DNA from: Aquificaceae bacterium
GTDB lineage: Bacteria; Aquificota; Aquificia; Aquificales; Aquificaceae
DNA length: 6,807 nucleotides
Direction: 5' to 3'
NCBI GenBank assembly: GCA_026983685.1
Contig: JALSTO010000321.1
Span: 1-6,807 of the forward strand
Below the pieces are notes generated by a model. That model ran no database searches. It was not told the DNA's origin and saw only the letters and a list, made by a program, of their open reading frames with translations. This document shows positions 1-5,574 of the stretch, one piece after another. Every line of letters begins with the position of its first letter. Within the stretch, counting starts at the first letter, position 1. The position numbers and the translations under genes are program-made.

Positions 1-1255
1 TCGTGAGCTCCTCCGGGTCTGCGAACACCGCAACCGCAACCCTGTACAGAGGTAGAGACTTGCCGTTTGAATAGACGCCAACAACAGAACCATCCTCGGA
101 AAGGACATATACATCTATCAAATCACCCTTGGCGTATCCGTTCTGTTCAATTGTAACTACAAAATCGGAGGCGTACTGATTGACGTAGGGGTTTTTGATA
201 ACGTCTTCTGGCGTGCTGTCGCCGTCTAAATCTGGTATATCTGTGGTTGATTCCGTTGTAAGTTCCTCACCCAGCAGGAATACCATCTGACTCGGATCGG
301 TGAGACCGAGTCTGTCAACCATTCCGCCGAGAGTTCCTCCGGAGGACGTATTCAGACCACCTGGAGGCGGGTTGGTACTGTCAAATAGATTGAAGTAGTA
401 GTATCGCTTATTTCCTATGGTAGCCGATATGATCTTGTCATTTGAGAAATTTATAAGATTGCCATTATTATCAAAACCTAAACGGACAAAGTTGTACCCC
501 CCATCGGCTCCATCTCCGTATGCGTTAGCTATCAAGTCTTCAGCTGTTCCATCTCCATCGTAGTCCGATAAAACAAACATCCTCCACGTATTTGTGCCGG
601 TCTTTTTGAAGTATATGTCCGCCTGGTAAGGATTTCCTAAGGAGTCATATATTGTTATCGTGTACTTGTAGTTGTATGAGTTTGGGTCATCAGGGTTAAA
701 GGTGGTCGTTGAAGGTAGATTGGCATCCGCGTTTAGGTTCGTTGGGTTCAGGAAGGATATAACATCTGTCTGCCTCGGTGGAAGCTGTTGTTCAACGTGT
801 ATGTTCTCAAGACCTGTTCCTACCACCTCCCCCTTTTCGTTCAATTTAAAGCCCTGAAGGTAGAAACCTCCGGGGGTTACCATGTACCCATCCCTGCTCA
901 GCCTGAACTGACCATCCCTTGTGTAGTAGTTCGCCCCCGTTATAGGGTCTTTGAGTATAAACAGCCCTCTTCCCTGTATAGCTAAGTCTGTGTTTATCCC
1001 AGTCTGCTTGAAGTTGCCTATGGTCCAGAACTTCTGGGTGCTGTCAACTATCACGCCTGCTCCATAGGTGGTTGACTTTAGAGTGCCTGTAACAACGTTA
1101 AGTCCAATGGTGACGGAGGATATAACGTCCTGAAATATCGGTCTCTGTGCCTTGAAGCCAACTGTGTTTACGTTGGAAAGGTTATCGGAGGTAACGTCAA
1201 TCCAGAACCTTGAGGCGTCCAGCCCTGTAACTGCGTTGAAGAAGCTCCTAAGCAT
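1..1255 (-). CDS. flgE: Flagellar hook protein FlgE (C-terminus cut by window edge)
   Basis: Structural protein of the flagellar hook, the extracellular universal joint between rod and filament, exported by the flagellar type III system. The frame is open from the ATG at 1255 to the left edge, giving 418 residues. Residues 1-45 form the conserved rod/hook N-terminus (MLRSFFNAV start, NLSNVNTVGFK at 25-35, then FQD). Residues 89-135 carry the D1 motif with AIQGRG, YYTRDGQF and the G-rich LQGF end. IYDSLGN (202-208) begins the D2 domain, and SNGKSLPLYRVAVAVFADPEEL near 396-417 is the return into D1. The terminal coiled-coil helix (about 50-80 residues in the family) is missing only because of the window edge. 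The variable middle (about 230-360) carries two acidic repeats and is AT-richer than neighbouring genes. The ATG is 3 bp after the flgD stop with a strong GGGGGTG ribosome site 6 bases upstream, so flgD and flgE are cotranscribed and probably coupled. The family is certain from the N-terminal motif plus the D1/D2 motifs. Confidence 0.96.
   Translation of the reverse strand, partial: MLRSFFNAVTGLDASRFWIDVTSDNLSNVNTVGFKAQRPIFQDVISSVTIGLNVVTGTLKSTTYGAGVIVDSTQKFWTIGNFKQTGINTDLAIQGRGLFILKDPITGANYYTRDGQFRLSRDGYMVTPGGFYLQGFKLNEKGEVVGTGLENIHVEQQLPPRQTDVISFLNPTNLNADANLPSTTTFNPDDPNSYNYKYTITIYDSLGNPYQADIYFKKTGTNTWRMFVLSDYDGDGTAEDLIANAYGDGADGGYNFVRLGFDNNGNLINFSNDKIISATIGNKRYYYFNLFDSTNPPPGGLNTSSGGTLGGMVDRLGLTDPSQMVFLLGEELTTESTTDIPDLDGDSTPEDVIKNPYVNQYASDFVVTIEQNGYAKGDLIDVYVLSEDGSVVGVYSNGKSLPLYRVAVAVFADPEELT
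185..565 (-). repeat. Pair of acidic DxDGD repeats in FlgE
   Basis: Two 16-residue segments of the hook protein, residues 231-246 (bases 518-565) and 342-357 (bases 185-232), share the pattern DxDGDxTxEDxIxNxY with 10 of 16 identical residues. They lie 111 residues apart and bracket the variable segment. The DxDGD core resembles calcium-binding loops of the EF-hand or thrombospondin type, but the usual glutamate at loop position 12 is isoleucine in both, so metal binding is only an inference. Confidence 0.8.
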
Positions 1256-1258
1256 CTC

Positions 1259-1891
1259 TTACACCCCCGTATATATGATTTGAGAAGAGGAAACCTGCTT
1301 TCCCGAAAGCAGGTCAAGCATAAGCTCTCCGTTTATAACTCCGGCGGACTTTACGCTGTCCTTAAAGCCCAGCTGCCATCCCTGAACTTCGTAGTCTCCT
1401 TTGAATACCTTGACCGTGAACTGACCCTTGGGGAGGTCACTTATGTCAATGGGGTTGAGCCCTCTCTCAAGGTCCATGTTTATCTCCTTTATAACCTCGT
1501 CCCCATCGTATATCTTTACCGTTACATCACTGACCCTTTCGCCGGAAAGTATCACATACTCACCTCCCCCAATCGTATCAAGGGTGTCGGTTGAAAAGAC
1601 GAACTCCTTTCCTATCAGGCTTATGGTCTGCATAAAGGTGATCTGATTCATCCATGCCTTGAAAACTTCCATAAAGCCCTTCATATCGTTGTAAAACCTG
1701 ACCTGATTGAGCCTCACGACATCTTCCAGAGACTTGGATAGGTCCTGCTGTTTGAAGGGGTCCTGATACTTCAGGGTTTCAAGGTATATCTTCATAAAGT
1801 CTGTCGGGGACATGTTGTCAAAGGACTGAACGTAATCTGGACCTACAATCTTAGGCTCTGGAGGCTTTACGTCGTACCTTCCATCAATCAT
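1259..1891 (-). CDS. flgD: Flagellar hook assembly (capping) protein FlgD
   Basis: Scaffold cap that sits on the growing hook and guides polymerisation of FlgE; it is exported and removed when the hook is complete. At 210 residues it is a normal to slightly short FlgD. Residues 30-70 match the FlgD N-terminal signature (DFMKIYLETLKYQDPF, then a leucine/valine-rich helix), the counterpart of the family's F-L-L-x-Q-L-x-x-Q-D-P motif. Residues about 110-165 look like the beta-sandwich domain, with WQLGF at 172-176 in the following strand, and 183-205 (AGVINGELMLDLLSG) match the C-terminal return strand. The start codon overlaps the stop of the upstream antitoxin-like gene as ATGA, with GGAGAAGG just before it, which implies translational coupling. 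flgE begins 3 bp after its stop. The flgD-flgE order is the common one, but an AbrB-type gene directly ahead is unusual. Sequence similarity is moderate; order and motif together make the call firm. Confidence 0.92.
   Translation of the reverse strand: MIDGRYDVKPPEPKIVGPDYVQSFDNMSPTDFMKIYLETLKYQDPFKQQDLSKSLEDVVRLNQVRFYNDMKGFMEVFKAWMNQITFMQTISLIGKEFVFSTDTLDTIGGGEYVILSGERVSDVTVKIYDGDEVIKEINMDLERGLNPIDISDLPKGQFTVKVFKGDYEVQGWQLGFKDSVKSAGVINGELMLDLLSGKQVSSSQIIYTGV
1262..1268 (-). promoter_or_regulatory. Ribosome binding site of flgE
   Basis: GGGGGTG on the minus strand ends 6 bases before the flgE ATG and matches the GGAGGTG Shine-Dalgarno core at 6 of 7 positions. It lies inside the last codons of flgD. 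It is the clearest ribosome site in the window, fitting the high demand for hook subunits compared with the cap protein. Confidence 0.75.
1293..1314 (-). repeat. Perfect 10-bp inverted repeat inside flgD
   Basis: Arms 1293-1302 (acctgctttc) and 1305-1314 (gaaagcaggt) are exact reverse complements around a 2-base centre. The RNA would fold into a 9- to 10-bp stem with a small loop over codons 193-200 (DLLSGKQV), ending 38 bases before the flgE start codon. On the minus strand it is followed by a pyrimidine-rich stretch (TTTCCTCTTC) but not a clean T tract, so it is not called a terminator. It might influence the flgD/flgE expression ratio or mRNA stability. Confidence 0.7.
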
Positions 1892-2139
1892 CCCTTCTCC
1901 CCCTGCTTCCTCTTCAGCTCTTGGGCGAGAACCTCACCGAAGCTCTTGGGTTCGGTCTTCTTGCCCTTCTGTGAGAGAGCTCCCTTAAGGTCGTATATCC
2001 TCCTTTCCTTCTTGAGGACGACTTCCTTGTCCTTTACCTCAACCTTCAGTATGTCACCCTCTTTTACTCCCAGCTTCTTCCTTACGTCGCTTGGCAGAGC
2101 TATCAAGCCTCTCGCCATAACCTTGACTATCTCATCCAT
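1888..2139 (-). CDS. AbrB/SpoVT-type antitoxin-like DNA-binding protein
   Basis: Small (83 aa) DNA-binding protein of the AbrB/MazE/SpoVT swapped-hairpin family, the fold used by many VapB antitoxins. Residues 4-43 give the diagnostic pattern (IVKVMARGLIALPSDVRKKLGVKEGD, then L-V-V and EVVLKKE). Residues 47-83 form a charged tail beginning IYDLKGAL, similar in layout to the toxin-wrapping C-terminus of VapB proteins. The start is set at the ATG at 2139 because the family motif begins there; a TTG at 2178 would add 13 residues (KKSDTCRYLYIA) with no family match and no ribosome site. No clear Shine-Dalgarno precedes 2139, so the mRNA may be nearly leaderless. It diverges from a PIN toxin gene and overlaps flgD by ATGA. 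The likely role is to neutralise that toxin and repress the shared control region. Whether it also regulates flgDE is inference. Confidence 0.85.
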   Translation of the reverse strand: MDEIVKVMARGLIALPSDVRKKLGVKEGDILKVEVKDKEVVLKKERRIYDLKGALSQKGKKTEPKSFGEVLAQELKRKQGEKG

Positions 2140-2235
2140 GGCTATGTATAAATATCGGCAGGTGTCAGATTTTTTCAAGTGTCATTTTCTAAAAAATGTA
2201 TTGACATTTTCTGAGTATTGACAAAATTCATTATC
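2140..2235. promoter_or_regulatory. Divergent control region between antitoxin and PIN toxin genes
   Basis: This 96-bp AT-rich stretch is the only real intergenic space in the window and must drive both directions. It holds TGTCA at 2163-2167 and 2180-2184 and its complement TGACA at 2202-2206 and 2219-2223. The outer pair and the inner pair are both symmetric about base 2193, and each half has a 17-bp pitch. On the right the repeat extends to 9 bp (GTATTGACA at 2198-2206 and 2215-2223), on the left to GTGTCA. Dimeric AbrB/VapB proteins bind such inverted sites and autoregulate, so this is a candidate operator. The two TTGACA copies also equal the sigma-70 -35 box, but no good -10 follows at normal spacing before the toxin ATG. 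Confidence 0.6.
2152..2159 (-). promoter_or_regulatory. Candidate sigma-28 (FliA) -10 element upstream of antitoxin-flgDE
   Basis: GCCGATAT on the minus strand matches 7 of 8 bases of the enterobacterial FliA -10 consensus GCCGATAA and points at the antitoxin-flgD-flgE unit. The -35 side is poor: TTGAAAAA lies at the expected distance against TAAAGTTT. Transcription from it would begin about 5-8 bases before the antitoxin ATG, giving an almost leaderless message. An alternative is a sigma-70 promoter using TTGAAA with the AT-rich TATTTATA stretch just downstream. Confidence 0.35.
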
Positions 2236-2631
2236 ATGAAGCTTCTGGATACAGCGGTCCTCTTGGAGTTCTTCTCAGGCTCGGAGGAAGAAGTTGATAA
2301 GATTGACAGGCTCTTCAGGGAGATGGAGAAGCAGAAGGAGAAGCTACTCGTAACGGAGGAGGTAGTTGTTGAGCTCGTTTACTACCTTGAACAGGTTTAC
2401 GGCTGGGAGAAGGAGGTGGTTTCAGACGTAGTGGGCACTGTGCTTATGGACAGGCTCTTCAGCGTGGAGGACAGGGATGTTATACAGACAGCGGTTAAGA
2501 TATACTCTTCAAGCAAGCTCAGCTTCATGGATGCTCTCAAGTCCGCCAAGGCTAAGAAGAGGAAGGTCAAAGAGGTTCTGTCCTTCAACAGGAAGTTTGA
2601 GAAGGCGGGCTTTAAGCTGATTCGCCCTTGA
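2236..2631 (+). CDS. VapC-like PIN-domain toxin (putative ribonuclease)
   Basis: A 131-residue PIN-domain protein; VapC toxins of this family are Mg-dependent RNases that cut tRNA or rRNA and stop translation. The N-terminus MKLLDTAVLLEFF has the first catalytic aspartate (D5). E46 sits in the VVVELVYYL helix, D99 in LSFMDA, and the last strand reads LSFNRKF, where the common TFD/SFD aspartate is N118. The start at ATG 2236 puts the LLDT strand at the terminus as in the family; a TTG at 2218 would add six residues. No ribosome site is visible before either start. It is the only plus-strand gene, diverges from the AbrB-type antitoxin-like gene, and its last 20 bases overlap the 3' end of fliI in the opposite direction. 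In ordinary vapBC pairs the two genes are in one operon with antitoxin first, so this layout is atypical. Target RNA is unknown. Confidence 0.85.
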   Translation: MKLLDTAVLLEFFSGSEEEVDKIDRLFREMEKQKEKLLVTEEVVVELVYYLEQVYGWEKEVVSDVVGTVLMDRLFSVEDRDVIQTAVKIYSSSKLSFMDALKSAKAKKRKVKEVLSFNRKFEKAGFKLIRP

Positions 2632-3895
2632 GGGCAGTGTAAAGCTCCCTGAGATCCCTGAGGCTTTCTTCAAAGGAAACACCGTCCCGGAAATCTTGCT
2701 TGAAGAAGCTGTCTATAGCTTCCTTATGTTCAAGCACCTTATCAACAGCCGGATTTGAACCAAACTTGTAAAGCCCAAGGTTCACGAGGTCCTCCATAGC
2801 TTCGTAGGAGCTCAGAAGTTCCTTTACATACATAGCCATGCTCAGATGCTCCTCGCTCACGAGCTTGGGCATGAGCCTTGACAGGCTCTTGACGGGGTCA
2901 ACTGCCGGGAACAAACCTGCGTTAGCCCTCTTCCTTGAAAGGACTATATGCCCGTCAAAAACGCCCACGAGGGCGTCCGCTACGGGGTCAAGGGTTATAT
3001 CATCTCCCTCCACAAGGACGCTGAATATGCCCGTTATGCTCCCTTTTCGGAAATTCCCACAGCTCTCAACTATGTTGGTCATCATGTGGAAGACGGAAGG
3101 GGTGTACCCCTTAAGTGTCGGAGGTTCCCCCGCTGCGAGACCTATCTCCCTTTGAGCCATGGCGAACCTCGTTATGGAGTCCATCACGAGAAGGACGTCA
3201 AGTCCTTGAGAGGCGAAATGCCTGGCATGAACTATGGCGCTGAGGGCACCCTTCACCTTGACTATGGGTGGCTCATCCGCTGTTGACACGACCACAACGC
3301 TCTTCTTAAGTCCTTCTCCAAGGACATCCTCAACGAACTCCCTTACCTCCCTTCCCCTCTCACCTATGAGGGCAAGGATCACAACGTCCGCATTGCTGAA
3401 GTTGGTTATCATACCAAGGAGCGTGCTCTTCCCTACACCCGCTCCCGCAAATATGCCTACCTTCTGTCCTTTCCCGAGGGTGAACATACCGTTTATAGAC
3501 CTGACTCCCGTATCAAATACCTCCTCTATCCTTTCCCTCTCAAGGGGGTTCACGCTGGTGAGCTCTATGGGAGCCTTCTCGGTTGTATATAGAGGTTTTC
3601 CGCTCAGAGGTTTTCCGAAGGGATTTACAACCTTCCCTAAAAGAGCCCTTCCCGTTTTGGTAAAGACGTGCTCACTCCTTATCAGCACCCTATCCCCGGG
3701 CTTTATGCCCGAGAGGGTCCCGTAGGGCATTACTATGCATCTATCCTCGTTGAAGCCTATGACCTCACCGTATATGCTCCTTCCCGTTGAAGGGTATATC
3801 TCAACAAGGTCACCGGTGGCGCTTCCCGGGTTGTAAGCCTCAAGGTATATACCGCTTACCTTGACTACCTTCCCGTAAACCTTAACTCCCCTCAT
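2612..3895 (-). CDS. fliI: Flagellum-specific ATPase FliI
   Basis: Cytoplasmic hexameric ATPase of the flagellar type III export machine, related to the F1 beta subunit; it works with FliH to deliver export substrates. The 427 residues are close to the usual 430-460. Visible motifs are the Walker A loop GAGVGKST at 151-158 (K156), the conserved GERGREV at 178-184, Walker B LLVMDS ending in D239-S240, and the export-ATPase signature ITRFAMAQREIGLAAGEPP at 241-259, followed by GYTPSVF. The N-terminal beta-barrel (1-100) and helical C-terminus (330-427) are present, so the protein is complete. The ATG at 3895 overlaps the end of fliH by 14 bp and has no good ribosome site, which suggests reinitiation from fliH. 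A five-codon near-repeat (GKPLS GKPLY, residues 95-103) comes from a 12-bp direct repeat. Its 3' end overlaps the convergent PIN toxin gene by 20 bp. No fliJ follows. Confidence 0.97.
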   Translation of the reverse strand: MRGVKVYGKVVKVSGIYLEAYNPGSATGDLVEIYPSTGRSIYGEVIGFNEDRCIVMPYGTLSGIKPGDRVLIRSEHVFTKTGRALLGKVVNPFGKPLSGKPLYTTEKAPIELTSVNPLERERIEEVFDTGVRSINGMFTLGKGQKVGIFAGAGVGKSTLLGMITNFSNADVVILALIGERGREVREFVEDVLGEGLKKSVVVVSTADEPPIVKVKGALSAIVHARHFASQGLDVLLVMDSITRFAMAQREIGLAAGEPPTLKGYTPSVFHMMTNIVESCGNFRKGSITGIFSVLVEGDDITLDPVADALVGVFDGHIVLSRKRANAGLFPAVDPVKSLSRLMPKLVSEEHLSMAMYVKELLSSYEAMEDLVNLGLYKFGSNPAVDKVLEHKEAIDSFFKQDFRDGVSFEESLRDLRELYTALKGESA

Positions 3896-4562
3896 CTTCG
3901 TTTTTTAGCACCTCTTGAACTATCTCCTCAACGATCTCGGGATGCTTCCTCTCTATAACAAACTTTGGCGTTTCAACCCTGACCTCTCCCACTTCAAGAC
4001 TCTCGTCCTTAATAACCTCAATCTCTATCTTGTCCTTCAGCTTTTCCTTTACGCTCGCCACGAACTCAAAGGCTCTCTCCATGTCCTTGGGATTAAGGAA
4101 GAGCTTCACCTCGCCCTTGAGCTCAAAGCTCCTCTCAAAGACCTCTTCAAGTAGCCTCGTTATAAGCTCCTCCTTGGGAACAGCATCTGTGAGGAGGAAC
4201 TCCTTGACCACCTCCTTTGAAAAGTTTATGAATTCTCCCTTCAGCTCCTCCTTAGCCTTCTTGAGTCCTTCCTCCACCTCCGAGAGGAGCTTCTGGGCAA
4301 GCACCTTCTTGAGCTTTGCATCAAGTAGCTCAGACAGGAGACTCTGGATCTTTGCCTCCTTCTCCTCAAGCTCTTTTTTGAGAGACTCAACCTCAGAGCT
4401 CAGGCTTGCCCTCCTTTCCCTTTCCGCTCTTAGCTCTCTTTCTAAGAGATCCAGCCTTTCTTCCAGGAGCCTTTTTTCTTCCAGAAGCTTCTGAGTCTCA
4501 CCCCGAAAGTCTCCTTCCTGAGAGGGCTCAATGCGGAATATGGGACGAAAGTCCTTAGACAT
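3882..4562 (-). CDS. fliH: Flagellar export apparatus stator protein FliH
   Basis: Partner and regulator of FliI; dimeric FliH tethers the ATPase to the switch protein FliN and the export gate. The 226 residues start with a short conserved-looking segment (SKDFRPIFRIEP), followed by a long, strongly charged coiled coil (about 20-110, Glu/Lys/Leu heptads) and a globular C-terminal domain (about 115-226) resembling the V-ATPase E subunit, as known for FliH. The start is placed at ATG 4562, which has AGAGG three bases before it; a GTG at 4577 would add five residues (EKRR plus start) and has no such site. It overlaps fliG by 8 bp and fliI by 14 bp. The sequence itself is low in distinctive motifs, so the call rests on coiled coil, C-terminal pattern and its place between fliG and fliI. 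Confidence 0.9.
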   Translation of the reverse strand: MSKDFRPIFRIEPSQEGDFRGETQKLLEEKRLLEERLDLLERELRAERERRASLSSEVESLKKELEEKEAKIQSLLSELLDAKLKKVLAQKLLSEVEEGLKKAKEELKGEFINFSKEVVKEFLLTDAVPKEELITRLLEEVFERSFELKGEVKLFLNPKDMERAFEFVASVKEKLKDKIEIEVIKDESLEVGEVRVETPKFVIERKHPEIVEEIVQEVLKNEDEGS

Positions 4563-5562
4563 ACGCCTCTTCTCCACCGAGCTCTATCTTCCCTTCGTCT
4601 ATGAGCTTTCTTATGACAGCTACAACCTGCTTCTGAGCTTTCTCAACCTCGCTCTTCTTGACAGGTCCGAGAGCCTCCATATCCTCCTGCATTATCTTCG
4701 CAGCACGCTTGGACATGTTGGAGAAGAACTTCTCCTTTATATCGTCGGGAGCCCCCTTAAGGGCAACTATAAGCGTGTTCTTATCAACAGCCTTCAGGAC
4801 CTCTATTATAGCTCTGTTGTCCAGCTTCCTTATGTCCTCAAAGGTGAACATCTTCTCCCTTATTCTCTCTTCAAGGGTTGGGTCCTCCTCACCTATCTTC
4901 CTGAGGAGGTTCTCCGCGCTTTCCTTGTCAAGCATGTTCATCAACTCCGCCGCTATGGCGACCCCTTCCTGCTTCTTCAGACCCCCTGACAGACCGAGGC
5001 TCTTTATCTCTTCCGTAACCGTCTGAATGAGCTCCCTGAGAAACTGGGGGGAGACGTTTTCAAGGGTGGCTATCCTCTTGACGACCTCAAATCTGAGACC
5101 CTCAGGTAGCCACTGGAGTATATCCGCAGCTTTTTTCGGGCTAAGCTGGGATAGAAGTACTGCTATCGTCTGGGGATGTTCGTTTTTTATAAGACCTACA
5201 AGCACCCTCGTGTCTATCTTCTCAAGCTGTTCAAGACCTTCAGCTACTCCCGCAGAACCCAGCAGGCTCTTTATCCTCTCATAGACCTCCGGTGGAAGAA
5301 TGGTTCTGAGCTGTTCAAGGAGGTTTTCCAGGTTTGAATACTGAGTTGCAACGTAGTTGTAATCCTCAAGGAACTCCCTGACCGCCCCTTCTATATCTGA
5401 GGGTGAGAGCTCCTTTAGCCTCGCTGCAGTCAGAAATACCTTCTGTATCTCTTCCTCTGTGAGCTCCTTGAGTATGTTGGCAGACACTTCTGGAGGCAAG
5501 GACATAAGAAGTACCGCCGCCTTCTCCACCTTGGTGAGCTCTCTACCTGTCGCCTCCGCCAT
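4555..5562 (-). CDS. fliG: Flagellar motor switch protein FliG
   Basis: Rotor protein of the C-ring that transmits torque from the stators and takes part in direction switching, on the cytoplasmic face of the MS ring. The 335 residues match normal FliG. The N-domain (about 5-90, TKVEKAAVLLMSLPPEVSANIL) binds FliF. The middle domain has the EHPQT motif at 128-132. The Gly-Gly linker lies at 193-194, MFTFED at 238-243 is the counterpart of the MFxF hinge, and the C-domain holds the torque helix. Charges corresponding to the E. coli torque residues are kept: R286 in MSKRAA, E293-D294, and K302 in place of arginine. The order fliG-fliH-fliI is the standard one, but the usual upstream fliF is absent; an Fe-S subunit gene ends 12 bp ahead instead. 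No good ribosome site precedes the ATG. Confidence 0.97.
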   Translation of the reverse strand: MAEATGRELTKVEKAAVLLMSLPPEVSANILKELTEEEIQKVFLTAARLKELSPSDIEGAVREFLEDYNYVATQYSNLENLLEQLRTILPPEVYERIKSLLGSAGVAEGLEQLEKIDTRVLVGLIKNEHPQTIAVLLSQLSPKKAADILQWLPEGLRFEVVKRIATLENVSPQFLRELIQTVTEEIKSLGLSGGLKKQEGVAIAAELMNMLDKESAENLLRKIGEEDPTLEERIREKMFTFEDIRKLDNRAIIEVLKAVDKNTLIVALKGAPDDIKEKFFSNMSKRAAKIMQEDMEALGPVKKSEVEKAQKQVVAVIRKLIDEGKIELGGEEAYV

Positions 5563-5574
5563 AACTACTGAATA

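Noticed and set aside
1280..1594. Open frame of 104 codons on the plus strand opposite flgD
   Set aside because: Antisense to a clear FlgD reading frame; no recognisable domain or start signal.
2140..2178. Longer N-terminus for the AbrB-type protein from TTG 2178
   Set aside because: The extra 13 residues precede the family motif, have no ribosome site and would cover the candidate -10 element.
2201..2229. TTGACA at 2201 or 2218 as the -35 box of a toxin promoter
   Set aside because: No hexamer close to TATAAT occurs 16-18 bp downstream; kept only as part of the symmetric box set.
2624..2635. GCCC-TTGA-GGGC hairpin as a bidirectional terminator between the toxin gene and fliI
   Set aside because: The stem is only 4-5 bp, is inside coding sequence and has no T tract on either strand.
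3234..3725. Open frame of 163 codons on the plus strand opposite fliI
   Set aside because: Lies wholly antisense to the conserved ATP-binding core of FliI; composition is that of an antisense shadow.
4030..4494. Open frame of 154 codons on the plus strand opposite fliH
   Set aside because: Its Ser/Leu/Phe-rich product is the mirror of the Glu/Lys/Leu coiled-coil codons of fliH; no ribosome site or family match.
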